Of a stretch of 64,000 nucleotides of DNA, positions 23,448 to 36,353 are shown piece after piece. The DNA lies in contig NC_134763.1 of the NCBI RefSeq assembly GCF_050436995.1, positions 10,969,001 to 11,033,000 of the forward strand, given 5' to 3'. The DNA is from Anticarsia gemmatalis. Lineage: Eukaryota; Arthropoda; Insecta; Lepidoptera; Erebidae. The notes beneath the pieces were generated by a model that did no database searches, was not told the DNA's origin, and saw only the letters and a program-made list of their open reading frames with translations. The translations under genes were made by a program, and so were the position numbers. The first letter of the stretch is position 1. Every line of letters begins with the position of its first letter.

Positions 23448-23617
23448 AGGAGATGCTATTGTATCGCGTGGACTTTTATAAACAATGGACGCAAAGTACA
23501 ACCAGACCTTAAACAATTATTTGTGGATCGTACAAATAATCCGTGTGGGAATCGAACCCACGACTAACGCAATGGAAGCGGCATGGCGGCCTTAACCACT
23601 GCGCCAGAGAGCAGTCA
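23448..23617 (-). repeat. tRNA-SINE, nearly full head and body
   Basis: The minus strand reads CTGCTCTCTGGCGCAGTGGTTAAGGCCGCC (A box), CGTGGGTTCGATTCCCACACGG (B box), TTATTTGTACGATCCACAAATAATTG, GGTCTGGTTGTACTTTGCGTCCATTG. This is the same order as the copy at 41084-41309, but the 3' poly-purine tail is lost. Confidence 0.8.
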
Positions 23618-24755
23618 ACCCTGTAAACACTTCCTTACCCAACACAGTACACGGTTGGACATAAAGCGAAGAACACAGCACGTCGGCGCGGGTAATTCGA
23701 CTATTAATCAAACGACCACCGACGCCATGTGCACTACTCACACTGCATCATAAATACTACAAGATTTAGATGACACGAGACGGGGACGACACGACTTTGG
23801 GAACAGAAATTTAATAACGGCACAGCAAGTAATAGTTTTTGCAGTTAGCTTCAACTTATGTGTTATGAATACTGTGACAATGTGATCTTAAATTATCACA
23901 AGGTGTATATTTGAAAATATATTTTTATATAATAATAATTAATATAATAATTTATTATTATACATTTAATAAGCACAGCAATTAAGACATCGTTTCTCAA
24001 GTCTTTTTATGATTTTTTTATTCATAAGTAGCCAAAAACATGCGATGCAATAGTGGTTCGTGAATCACAAGCATTTGCCTGCCTACTTTGTTTTATACAG
24101 TAAATTGTATTCAGTTTAAGACTACTTATATCCATGTGTGTATAAAGAAAAAATCCAATGTATCTTTTTAATTTAGGGTACAAATGCATTTCTATTTCCC
24201 TATTATTAAAATAGCAGATTAATCAATAATTACCATTACGCACGTCACGACATTTTCCCATCACGTCGCGTGACATATAAACGGTTGTGAAAACCTTCAT
24301 TTTTCACAAGCCACATGCATAGTTCACGAGAGAAATATTAGTAGGAAAAATGCTGAACTTATATATTTATGTTCTTAGTAGATGGTGTTGGATTAAAATT
24401 GTATGAGCTGAAAAACTGGCGCTGAAAGGCGGGATTAATGGGATGCTGACAACGATCTTGTCTTGGACAAGGGTTTGTTCTTGTGTGAAAATATTTTGAT
24501 ATTTTTTTATTGGAGATTGTGTAGGTGTTGGTATTATGATTTAAATGGTAACTACGATTACATCACATATCAATTAGTTCAACGTTAATCATGAACAGGC
24601 TTTGAAAAAAGGTATAAGTTCTCAATTCGACGCGATTGTCTCTTATTATATTTACGGTATAATATTAAGAAATAAGTAATAACTACGTTTTATTATTTAA
24701 AGCTGTAACAACACATGGAAATTGTATTCATTAGTAGGATTAAATTTTATTTCTT
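23618..24755. other. AT-rich DNA, nothing recognised
   Basis: No gene was recognised. A short CACGTC/GTGAC-rich patch lies near 24240-24275. Confidence 0.4.
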
Positions 24756-24761
24756 TATAGG

Positions 24762-25064
24762 TGGTATAAGTTGACACCTCCCACGCAAGTGGTCGCAGGT
24801 TCGAACCCGAGGGCACACACCAATGACTTTTCGAAGTTATGTGTGTATTAGAAATAATTATCACATGCTCCAACGGTGAAGGAAAACATCGTGAGGAAAC
24901 CTTGCATGCCTAAAATTTGTTTAAAACATTTATTGAGGACATGCAAAGTCCCCAATTCGCACTTGGCCAGCGTGGTGGACTCAAGGCCTAACCCCTCCCT
25001 CATTACGGGAGGAGACCTTTGCCCAGCAGTGGGACATTAATGGGTGAAATTTATTTATTTATTA
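24762..25064 (+). mobile_element. tRNA-derived SINE with LINE-like tail
   Basis: The head GTGGTATAAG..GGTCGCAGGTTCGAACCCGAG contains a B box. The central region (CACATGCTCCAACGGTGAAGGAAAACATCGTGAGGAAACC) and the end (GCACTTGGCCAGCGTGGTGG, GGGAGGAGACCTTTGCCCAG, then TTTATTTATTTATT) match a SINE family I recognise across moths. TATAGG on both sides (24756-24761 and 25065-25070) is a plausible target duplication, so this insertion looks complete. The tail is shared with LINE fragments elsewhere in the window, which suggests LINE machinery mobilised it. Confidence 0.85.
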
Positions 25065-25070
25065 TATAGG

Positions 25071-26886
25071 GAAAAGGTACAAGTTGGAAGCTTCTCGCGA
25101 CACTGTCGGTTTCTTCGTAATTCTTTGGAATACCTAATGTAGACCTTATGCAGGTTCGCTAGCTACAAACTAACTTGCCCCAAAAAACAATCAAATTTAT
25201 AAAAGCAGTCAAAACATTACACGAACCAAGTAACTAAACACTAACAAAACTAGAACAACAAATCTCTACTTTATTACAAACATTAAATTACTACAACGCT
25301 TAATCTGAACATAAAACAAGCACTACTGCAAAGATCGCATGCATTTCTCTAATTAACTTTAAACAAAACATGAATCATTAAAGGGGTGTAATGCACCGTG
25401 TTGGGGATGTTTCAGGCGAAGGGGATGCGCATCCCCACTTGATTTATACCCCGATTTGTCGTCGAGCCAAACCGCTTCTGATTCGCCGCCGTAATGAGGT
25501 ATTTACCGATGAACAGGATGTGGGGTAATTAATTTCTATTGGGCTTTCTGAAAGAATTAAGTGGTCAGGGATTTACCCTAATTTAACAAAGATCGTGTAC
25601 CTATTTGAAAAAAAACCTTTGCGTTCCTAAATTTTTTTAATTGAATACTGTTTTTTCGGGTGAAATCGTAAAAACAGAAATTCAGGTAAAATTGTTACTG
25701 AGTGAAAATGCTACTAACCCAATCCCACTAAAGAATAAATAAGCAAACGTTTAAGTTTATTTATTTAACATTGCCCGAACAGAGCGTTGAGCGTTCGTTC
25801 CCCATACGCAACAAAATAGAATTTTTGTCCGATATACATATTATTATAGTAGATTCGGGTTTGGTTATTAGTATCTGTTGCTTGCAAAGATCCAAAGATG
25901 TAAAATTATTTCTTAGTGTGAAATTAATCTAAATAAAAATGCAGAGTAAAGAAAACTGGCAGTAACAAATTGAACAAAATGACAAACATACGCATCGCAC
26001 AAACGGCATCAAAACAAATTTTCCCGGAACTTCACACCGCACGTGCGAGATTATGCAAAACGGTTGCAACGCTAAAATTAAACGGTTCGCCTCACTGATC
26101 AGGGTATAGCTGAAAAAATGAGTGCATTAGCCGTTTATCTAGCGATGCAGGCGAGGCCGACTGTACTTGTGTATGAGCCGCTTCATATTTAGGTATTTGG
26201 TTGATGATAAACCTTTTGTCAAAGAACTGTTAGCCTTCTAATGTTATAAATGCGGAAGCATGATTTTTTTTTGACTGATGACGTAATTTAAGTGGATTTT
26301 GATTCTGATAGAACGTTTACTAGTTTTGTTTATTTTTTGTTTAAGAAGTTATAAAACAAGTCTTTTAAAATCTCAGTGGGAGTGCTTATAATCATTTCTT
26401 GGCTTAAAACCTTTTTAAATAGCAACGTTAGATAAAGTCAAGCCACGTGCTAAGTATTTACATATGAAGGTATGCAGTCACCTTGACTATCTTTAATATG
26501 CAAATGTTCTGAGCTCAAATGTCAACGGCAATCGATCCATGAAACATCTGCGCTATTGATGCTTAACCCACAGGAACTGAGGCACGTGAGTGTCTCAAAT
26601 CAATTAATCAAATTTATTTCAAAATGTGTATAAAACTACAAATAAAACCACTTGAAACTCCACACATAATAATTTTCAAAACATTTTTAAAGCGAAGCAC
26701 TACTGAAATCTCTAACCAAGCACTCATATTTTAACTAAGAGAACAAACACCTGTAATAACAGTGCTATTCAAGCCACAAAGGCACTGCAATCTGTTTCAT
26801 GAGTTATATTTGTAGTATTACTATGATTTACTGTAGTTTTGTTATCGTTAGTACGTGTAGTTACGGTTGAATTATAACATGTATGT
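25071..26886. other. Anonymous DNA between SINE and foldback element
   Basis: No gene was recognised. Contains the perfect 16-bp palindrome GGGGATGCGCATCCCC at 25421-25436 in a locally GC-rich patch (25400-25490). Confidence 0.4.
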
Positions 26887-27120
26887 GTTACTGTAAAAGC
26901 CCGAACTGTGGCAAATCCTAAGATTTTCCGGTAAAACCTAAGATTTACCAACTCTCAATGGTAAAAGTCCGAACAAGTCGGAGTTTAAAAACTATGTTAC
27001 GGTATATAAAAAAATCCTCCTTCATCACTATGTTTATAACTAGTTCACGGTATAATTATATACTGTGACATAGTTATAAAGAAGGAGTTTTGCGCACAGC
27101 GACATGGGTAGGTTAGGTTA

Positions 27121-27168
27121 GAAGGCTAAGGTGGGAGCGAGCGAAGCCAAGCTCCCACCTTAGCCTTC
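27121..27168. repeat. Perfect 18-bp stem hairpin
   Basis: GAAGGCTAAGGTGGGAGC at 27121-27138 is exactly complementary to 27151-27168, around a 12-base loop that contains GCGAAGC. Confidence 0.95.
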
Positions 27169-27198
27169 GTGGTTATTTTTTTTAACCACCCAGTAGGA

Positions 27199-27221
27199 GG
27201 AGCCCCGCGAAGCGGGGCTCC
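27199..27221. repeat. 10-bp GC hairpin with GAA loop
   Basis: GGAGCCCCGC pairs with GCGGGGCTCC around GAA. The centre is d(GCGAAGC), a mini-hairpin known for exceptional stability in DNA. Confidence 0.95.
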
Positions 27222-27365
27222 GGCGACATCTCGACATCATCATGTGAATATAGGTAAAAGTTCGAAATAAAAGAATTGTTCGGACTTTTACCATTGCGAG
27301 TTGGTAAATCTTAGGTTATACCGGAAAATCTTAGAATTTACCACCGTTCGGGCTTTTACAGTAAC

Positions 27366-30300
27366 ATATGCACTCGGAACTGGAAAACTTTGCGATTACG
27401 CTGCATAAACAGTGGTAATGGGTTAATATCAATGACGCAAATATCAATGACTAGTTTTTATGTGTCGTGTTCATCTTTTAGATATTATCTATTTCTAGTG
27501 TAATGTAATATTATAATATCTACTATATAGTTTAAGTAGTATTTAATTATTTTATTGTTAGTTTTTATCAAAAAAATGTTTTCAGAAAAGCTTTGATAAA
27601 GAAAGTAACATAACCGGATATTATTTACACGGTTAATAAATTTGATAATTGTTATAAATACAGATAAGTATTCCTGTCATATTTTCGGACTGGTAATTTG
27701 CATACAAAACTTCTTATCCATTTACCTGAATAACACAAGAAACCTACTTCATAAATCTATCCTCACTACAGTCAACTACACCTACTATAGTAACAACCAA
27801 ACTCATAGTACAATACACATATCCAGTGGTCACGTTCGTCCTTACCTCGGTTCTTACTTTATGACCGACTTACTCTACACCAAGGATTTTATGTACTAAA
27901 GTGCTTGTAGCAATGGATGCCTTTGAATGGCTTATTATGTATTTTATTCGGTACTTCGTGCGTGGAATAGGAAAGGGTCAAGCTGTGAATGGTGGAATGC
28001 TTGTAGGACGAATTTACGAGTTGCGTGGGTTTAAGGACAGAAGAAGTTGGGTGTTGTCTTTTTAGTATGATTTATGGGAATATTACACGGGTGAAAGCTT
28101 TATTCTTGGGGTGACTTAAGCCTGGTTCTTTAAGACGATGACATTTTTGCAGATGTATTATGAAAATGCAAAAGAAGATTTTGCATTCTTATTTGACTAG
28201 GAAATGTTACGAGTATATTTTTATATGAATTTAGTTTTTGGCTGGAATTGAGCATAAAGATACTCTTGGAACAAGAGAGTGATAACATAGATTTGAAATT
28301 TTCGCTTACCTTCCGTAACAATCATGACCTTAGAATTTGAAATAGTCTTGCGTATCAGAGAAACTTGAAGTCTCGGTCAGACTTACATACCTTCATAAAT
28401 ATAAGAAATAATTAGAATATGGATTTCAGTTGACACCTTTCTGAAAGCCACTATGCTGTATATTGCTGTCACCGTTAGATAGTAGAGGTAGTGATTAAAA
28501 CGTTACGTCAAAGCAGAAATGTACTGGATAGTGAGCATCAATGTGACATAGACTAGTTGTCAACTGAGATACGTGATGCGCCCGCTGGTTGCCTACCGAA
28601 AGTTTAGTGCCATTGATTACGCATTGAGAGTCTTCGGAAATCTATTTATAAGATTATTAGGTTCTAAGTTAATAAACTCTCATTAGCACTTATTTTGCTA
28701 AAAACAAAGAAACTTTATTATAGTTCAAACAAAATCCTCTTAAATGACGTCATCAATAATGACGTCACGGGAACAAGAGACGGCCCATGTACTTGTCTAG
28801 TAAATGCTCATTAAAATGAATTATATCAGCCGGTACACGCACAGTGGTGCGAATCGAGTAAATCAATGTCCATAAACTGCTTAATGGCGGATTATTTTGA
28901 GTATTGGAAATGTAAGGACTGAATTGTAGAGAAAATTTTGTAGGTGAGAAATTTTAGTACGGTATTGGTAAAATCAAAGAGCTTAGTAAACGTAACCTTC
29001 TTTGGAGGGGTTGTAAAATATTCAGGCTTTTAAACAACCAAAGAATCATTGGTAGAATCATATATTACTGAAATAAAAATAGGTAGAAATTAGAAACAAC
29101 TGAGAACTTTACCTTTTTATTTAAGTTATATTAGATTTTCACCTTGTTATTTCATATTATAACTAGAACAAAAAGCTAAGTGTATAAAACTACGATAGCA
29201 AAACTTCTAGCGAGACAAATAAAAGCTATTTACTAGACAATAAAGCTAAATAACAACGCTAAGAAGCCCGTAAAATTTAAGGAGCGTATCAAACAATCTA
29301 ACACTGCAGTCTTTATGCCGCACAGTGGTCCGAACTTAAAAACTCTGGACAAAAAACGTCCACCGATGCTAGTCGGTTTAACTGCCAATATCACTGTCAT
29401 TTGTCTCTGGCCAGCTTTGCGAAACAAAAATTTACTTCACACCCACAAAATTGGATTTTAGACTTTATTGCTTTGGTTATAAAGTTGTATTTTCTGTTTT
29501 TTAGGTAGTGAATACTAGGTTTGTACGCCAATAACAGGCTCTCAGTGACATGTACGTTTTGAAAGCGTTTCGCTTTATGTCTCTAATTGCGTTAGGCTCT
29601 GAAATATTTTTGAGTGGTCATATTGAAGTTTTTGACTTATAAATGTATTTGCACACTGCGTTGCTAACAAAGTGGGTTGTCATCGGAGTTGTTAAGTGCT
29701 ACATGTTGTTTGAACATTTGTAAAACAATAAAATATTAACATTTTGTTGCAATTTTACTATGAAATTGCTTTGTGCCGCTTGTTTTGAATGAACGTTGGT
29801 ATTTTTAATACTTTTAGAAGTTTGATATAGAATTAATACCTGTATGTTTTTTACACATGTGAAAGAACTAACAGCAATAATTTAACATGTATATGCGATA
29901 AAGATAAAATTATATTAAACCGGCAATCATAAATTATATCAAACTGTTTTGTAAGACAATTTGGCGAGTTAATATGGTTACAGAAGACACAGTATAGTAT
30001 GGATTTAAGAATCAGAAATTAGTTAAAAAATTAGTCATAATTATTTTTGTAATATCCGAGTTTTTTTTTATAAGAGATATTGAATAAGGAATCTGAATGA
30101 ACAAGGTATAACTATGCGTTATGTGAAAAATATCCACAAAATGTACAGATTACTTTCTAGACATTAACTAACCCAAATCATCATCACACATTCTAACAGC
30201 AAAACCAGAGAATAAAGTAAATATCACGCCCAACTGCAATACACAGTTAAAAGTCAAAAATTCATAAAGAATAAACGGCCGAAATCCGAGTGACGGCTGT

Positions 30301-30784
30301 ACATTCGGCACCAAATATTCATCGAATTTTTTGTCCACACCTCGACCAATGCATACCACTGTGCACTGTGAGCTGCACCGATTGACTGTTTGTCCTGTCG
30401 TAGCGAACTCCGAAATTAAAGTGTGTTGCAATGATTGTCGGCATACAAATATTGGTGTTCGCAATGTGTTGTACGTAAAGGCGAGTGTTAGTTTTTGTTA
30501 GGAATTCGATTTTTTCGAACGGTTTTGTGATAGAAAATAGTGAGTGAAAACTATAAATTTTGAAATACAGGAAGTGAGGTTGTCGCTTGATTTTATTTGT
30601 AAAACGTTTGAGTGTTTTAGAAAAAATGGAATATATTTTTATAAAAATAATTGTGTAAAATAAATAAATAACAAATTGTTATACTATTTATAGCCTGTTT
30701 AAGTATACATATACGAGTTCGTTAAAAACAACAGGTCTGTTCTTCATAAGCCTTTGAAACGCAAACTCATTTTCTGTAACTTTT
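27366..30784. other. AT-rich DNA without supported gene
   Basis: Nothing coding was recognised. The frame at 30168-30464 (minus) begins at TTG and has no family resemblance. Paired CRE motifs at 28745-28767 are listed separately. Confidence 0.4.
28745..28767. promoter_or_regulatory. Two perfect CRE motifs 15 bp apart
   Basis: TGACGTCA occurs at 28745-28752 and again at 28760-28767. Two perfect CREB/ATF palindromes this close in AT-rich DNA is unusual. The regulatory role is inferred. Confidence 0.4.
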
Positions 30785-30895
30785 TGAGTACATACATACA
30801 TAATATCACGCGCTTTTACCGAAGAGGAAAGCAGAGACTAAAGAACGCCACTTGGTAATTGGTACTATCCTTACAACCGTCCCTTGTAACTTGTA
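30785..30895 (-). repeat. Dispersed repeat fragment (family R1)
   Basis: TACATACATACATAATATCACGC, GAAGAGGAAAGCAGAGACTAAAG and a CCTTACAACCGTCCCTTG-type block match the reverse complement of the family at 7681-7822. Confidence 0.55.
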
Positions 30896-33800
30896 TTAAG
30901 CACATAATAACCATTACAGGAAATCTTTACTACAACCTACGAATCACTCAAGACAAGCCCCCAAGTCTTCGTCACTGTACCAATTGTTAATTTTGTTAAT
31001 TTCATCACAGTTTTCATTCACATTTAATATATTAAAGTCATACAATTTTCTCATTATTTCCCGTTCCTATTAATCTGCAGTCAATATTGTTCGCAAGCGG
31101 CCTAATTAATTTTATTAATTACGAAAAATAAATATAAATAACGAATGCGATATTGAGTTACATAATTAAAATGGAAAAAGAGCAATTTTTGGAAAATGAT
31201 TTTTTAATTAATCACGTCAATTAATGTTACTTTTTTAATGAGGAAGTTTTTTGGTAAAATCAAATTACAGTTATTAGGTTTGTTACATAAAATTGTGTTT
31301 TACAGCTTTTTAATTGTTTAACTTGATGAAATTATGAAAAAAAAATGCTGGCATAAAATTGTCGTGTTTGTACTCATTAAGTGTTTTCGGGTATTAAAGG
31401 ATTACGGAAATGCGATCATTATTATAATCTTAGCACTATGCCAAGCGGACTGTGGTAAATATTCACGCTTAATTGAATATTATGATGATATGTAAACATA
31501 ATAATGTTTACATAATAATGTTTCCAATGACTCTGGGTCCGTTTTTGAGTTCATTACAATTACTTTAATTTGTAGTTAGGTATAATTATTATACCAAACT
31601 GCAAATTAATATATTATATAACGAAAAAAAAACATAATTTATCAGGCAGATCTCTAAAAGTATGAAATTGTAAATACACGCATACCAGCTCGCCTTATCC
31701 CCATTACATGTAGATCGGGACTAAAGAACAAACAAATTAATTTTAAAATTTCCATCTTTAAGGATTGCGAATTATGTCTTACTCAAAAGAAAAGCTAAAT
31801 GTTTTAACCCAATTATCACTTTAACTAACTAATGCTAGCACGTTGTTCGAGAACACTAATTTGGACGTAAACCCTACTCGTAAAAGAACTTCTAATTAGT
31901 GGCTAACAACTACTGTTTAGACATTTACACCTTACATTGTAACAGAATAAGTTATAGCACTCTCTCGTTACTGTCACTTTTAGGACGTATAACTGGAAAT
32001 ATATTTAGAAAGTTAAATAAAATCGGTATAATTAAAGAAAATATAAAAACAATTCTGTTCTCTTCCTATCCCTATGGGAAAAGGGGTGATGTGGGATTAA
32101 CATTAAAAAAAAAACGGTTATACATGTATTTTATTTTTGTTTTGCGATAAATAAAGGTGATTTAGTCGAAATCTAATTTCGCCATAGTGTGGTATCAACT
32201 AACGATTCTCAACTAAATTAGACCTACGAAACTAAAACCCCGCTGAAAATTTTTAGACAATCATCTAACTAATTAAGCAAAAGCTAAAAATAGCATATAC
32301 AATTTTCACGAAAATTTAGTCTCAAGAAAGCATGCGATGTAATTATGTTGGTCTGTGACCTCTTGAATAACAACATGTCAAAAGGAGACAAGTGCCACCC
32401 ACGACTCAATTTCACCAACAGACAGTATATTAAAAGATAAAAGTACCATTCTTACCGAAATAAATAAACATAAATAGATCCAAGACAAAACGAAACGTAA
32501 AAAGATGAGTACATTTTATATTATCTTTTCCTTTAAAAGGTTGACAAGCGCTGTCATGTTTGACAGCAGCGGTAGTCAACAATTGTTCGTTTTTGATTGC
32601 AAAATAGTCGTTTTCTTATGAAAATTGTTCAGCTGAGACTTATTGAAGTATGATTTGTGACAACGAACGATTAATGTTTGTGTTTTAAACTGTTTTACGA
32701 TGATAAATTGTGGGTTATAATTGGAATAGAAGGGAGTTGTGATGTTTTTGAACTGTGGAGAGGTTATTGTGGAAACACCTGCGTATTTTTAGATTTAATT
32801 TTTTATTTACATTATTTTTTTGTTTTATGAGGCAACATACAGTTCTTGCAACATATTTTAGGCGAGTTTAGTTTTTATCTAAAATAAATTTATACATATT
32901 TGCGTATTTTACATTAAATAAATTTACCTTTGGTTAAAAAAAATTAACTCTCACGTTTTTTGTCTACCAAATAATGGAAAGTGTGAAACCTATAACTATT
33001 ATCATATAATCACTTTCCAATAGTTGTAGACAGAAATCAAAGAATAGTTATAAAATTAGACTACTAAATAGATAATAATAATTTGCCATATTCAAAACTT
33101 TAATTTGATAATAAAAACTTGATAATAAATAATACTTCAACATTTAAACAAAAAGCAATTCTAGGTTGAACTACAACATGAAAGTTAATTCCTTCACCAA
33201 TCTTGTTCCAACTTCACAAAACTGATTTTATTTAGAACATTCAGTACTTTAATTAAGAATTTATGAAAGTTGTCGTCTTCGTTGGTGTTCATTTAAAATT
33301 CGCTGACTTATGGATTGTTCACACTGTTTTAGTAGTTCATTTTAGTGCTAGTAACTGGCAACTTGCACTTAAACCGATGAATAATCAAGTACATAAAGTG
33401 AATTAGGTATCTGAAAGAGTTTTTTGGTATTCCAGTACGGCACTTATGCCTGGACTAGATTATTTCAATCGCGCTAGATTTATAGCTGCTGGAAGAAAAT
33501 TGAATGCGACTGGAATGCACTGAAATCTGTAAAGATTCTCTTCCAATAACAGAGTAGGGAGTCTCCTAATCATTCCAGTACACGAGTGCAACTGTAATGA
33601 ACTAAACGGCCAATACAGTTGTTGTATACTCAAGAGCCTTTAAGAACTGTAAGAAACTATTTGTGGTGAAACCAATGTGGGTGGTATTGTAATTTTTTTT
33701 TTTTAATTTACTTGTTTTATTCGTAGGTATCTTCCATGCCTTAAGTGGTAGTTTAGTGACTGTAGAATTTGAACCATAACGGCTTCTAATGAAATTTCTG

Positions 33801-34368
33801 TAAATGTTTTATCTAAAATCACCATTCCAGCGCTAGATTCCACTGGAATGCAATATCACTAGCATAATGTGTAGTATACCTTACAGTATTTCGTGATTGT
33901 TCGCTTCAGTAATTGCGAAGTTGCAACTATCCTGTATTTACTTGTACAACGGCTTAACGCTTTCAGAAATGACGCTTTGAATCGTAATTTTTGGATGGTT
34001 CTCAAATTTTAAAAGGGTTGTTTTTGTGTTTCGGCTTTTTGGTACGTGTTTTGGTTATATAATTTTGGAAGAACAATATTCCTTGAAATAGTTACGTAAA
34101 TAAGGCAACAGCTGGCATGATCATAACTTTAATTATGTGATGTTTATACATTAACATGCATAGTAGTCGAAGTAAGGTAAGGTACTTATAGCATTGTATT
34201 AATTTATCACATTATATTCAAGGTTGATGAAAAAAGGGAACGCTAAATATACACGCAATTTTTTTTTAACATAACGTGAATATGCGAAATTTTCAAAAGC
34301 GCTCAGTTGAATGAATTAATCTTAACGATCCTAAAAGATTATCAAACCTTTCATACATATACTATACA
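30896..34368. other. AT-rich DNA, nothing recognised
   Basis: No gene or named repeat was seen. Small items are a short duplication of GTTTACATAATAAT near 31500 and the inverted repeat GCTGTCATGTTTGACAGC near 32550. Confidence 0.4.
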
Positions 34369-34622
34369 TCTATACTAATATTATAGAGCTGAAGAGTTTG
34401 TTTGTTTGTTTGTTTGAACGCGCTAATCTCAGGAACTACTGGTCCGATTTGAAAAATTCTCTCAGTGTTAGATAGTCCATTTATCGAGGAAGGTTATAGG
34501 CTATATATCATCACGCTACGACGAATAGGAGCAGAGTAGCAATAAAAAATGTTACAAAAACGGGGAAAATTTTGACCCATTCTCTCTCACGTGACGCAAG
34601 CGAAGTTGCGCGGGTCAGCTAG
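34369..34622 (+). mobile_element. Complete small non-autonomous Helitron, 254 bp
   Basis: Starts A|TCTATACTAATATTATAG at 34369 and ends GTTGCGCGGGTCAGCTAG|T at 34622. The 3' hairpin is CGCAAGCGAAGTTGCG, about 11 bases before the end. It contains a (GTTT)n run and CTAATCTCAGGAACTACTGG. It is the standard form of the family that carries tRNA-Ala at 15301-15891 and is nearly identical to 40179-40434. It is non-coding. Confidence 0.88.
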
Positions 34623-36353
34623 TATTTCATACACTTAAACGCACACAATCCAAAAGTCAAAAAAATATCGTCTACAGCACTATTTCATAACATCTTTTTA
34701 AAATATATTAAAAGCTCCAAAAACTGTTCGCAGTTTTAATAGAGGAACGTCTTAACTACAGTATTTCGGTGTCCGACTGTTCTAACTAGATTAGCGAGAT
34801 AGTTGGCTAATTCAATAACTGTTGCCGGCACTGAATAAGTGTTGGGACTAATTCTTTAAATGCTCCACGACTTTTTGTCGAGCTGCTGTAGTTTTTGGTT
34901 AATGTAAGCGAATATTTTGTTAGTAGCAGTTTGTAATGGTTTGGTGTTATGAATTTTGTTTTAGATGTATAAAGACGTGTTATTCATGTGATTAGTTTTT
35001 GGGTTTAGTACAAATAGGTTTAGGACAATATAACCATAATGCGTAATATTTAGAGCCGGTTTCTATTAACAGACCGGTTATCAGATGGAATCGAGACATT
35101 AGTTTTCGTACATTCGCCTTTTTATTTAGATAAGTTTTCTGCCAATTATTTATCAACTTTGGAACTGGCCGAGAAACAAACTTTCTTTTAAATTACAGTA
35201 CAAATTAAATAAGCATTGTGTGTATAATCAGTCATATATTGCGGATATAAAAATATGAGTCTTTCTTTCACTTTTACGAACATTAAGTAGATTAACTCAA
35301 AAAAAATTGATTGTTAAAACTATATAAATTTTCTATAACCATTAAATTATTTTCTACTATCGTTGTCAATGGTGAAACGTAGGTGTATTTCATACATCTC
35401 AGCCTAACCCTTCGGCTATAACAAACAATATGCATGTATTTTCTACTGACCCGTAAAAATACAACCTAAAATCATTTCCCAAACACTGTCCTCTACTAAC
35501 GCCATCTAGTAACACTCAAGACAACCTCTACAAAGTTTCTCACAAACAAGGTTATACGTAGCGCCACAGTTTAATTACTTTGAACGTGTACTCTGTTATA
35601 ACACAATATCTTCGTGTTATGATATTTTGCTGCTCAAATTATAAATATACATAGTATGTTGGAGGTTTTGATGTCATTAGGGCTTGTAATGCTTATGTCA
35701 TTTTCGGAACTGAATACAAAACTATTACATGATTAAAAATCTGTTTTTGAGTTTTCTGTAGTTCAGCTTTCAAATGAAGTTATTTTCAACCTGGCCGTTT
35801 TGTGGTTTTGCATACTTTGTACAGTTAGTATAGTTAAGAGATTTTTACGCAAGGCTAGCGGTGGCATACAAAATTTTGAATCTTAAGTATCAGCTTTCAG
35901 TTGCCTGTTAACTACATATTATAAAGTTACTGTATTTTTAAACTATTATTAATAATCTTAATAAATTGTGCATGACAATGCTTCCTACAAAGTCGCTGAT
36001 TTATTCTTTACACCAGTAAGGTGTACTGACGTTTTGTAAGTTTTTTAATTGCTGATTTAAATACAGTAGTTCCTACTATACATATTTATATATCTGGTGT
36101 GTTACATATATAACATACCATAATAGAGAGCATTTCCTCAACAGACTTAAACGTTACTAGACCCGGCAGCCATTAGCAAAAGCGTAAAGACGTTTCACAC
36201 AAGCTGATTGCAGACGAGTTAACACACTCAAGAACGCGAATGAATGTCATTAAGTCGAACATCAGAACGCAATTTCGCTTGCTAATTTGCATTTTCGCCT
36301 CTAGCTGCTTAATAAGCCCTCGCGATGTTGAAGCACCCTGTAATCTTTGCGCG
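34623..36353. other. Anonymous DNA with a MITE-like fragment
   Basis: Nothing coding was recognised. The segment 35051-35173 (GAGCCGGTTTCT..TTTGGAACTGGCCG) may be a relative of the repeat at 6009. A short R1-like piece (GGTGTATTTCATACATCTC, CCTAACCCTTCGGC) lies at 35381-35445. The segment 36170-36350 is non-repetitive and GC-richer. Confidence 0.35.

Larger units (their letters stand above)
26887..27365. mobile_element. Foldback-like element with long TIRs and serial hairpins, 479 bp
   Basis: The left arm starts GTTACTGTAAAAGCCCGAAC; the right end is its inverted copy, and matching continues for about 85 bp on each side through GGTAAAAGTCCGAAC. Between the arms lie four successive hairpins: 27017-27087; 27121-27168 (perfect 18-bp stem); 27169-27189 (6-bp stem); and 27199-27221 (10-bp stem with GAA loop, containing GCGAAGC). 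A short TTAGG-like run (GGTAGGTTAGGTTAG) precedes the second hairpin. It has no coding capacity. No clear target duplication was found. It is a non-autonomous element of unknown superfamily. Confidence 0.8.

Noticed and set aside
26769..26951. Minus-strand frame overlapping the foldback element
   Set aside because: It translates the terminal inverted repeat and is not a gene.
30168..30464. 98-codon open frame on the minus strand
   Set aside because: TTG start and no recognisable domain; chance frame in AT-rich DNA.
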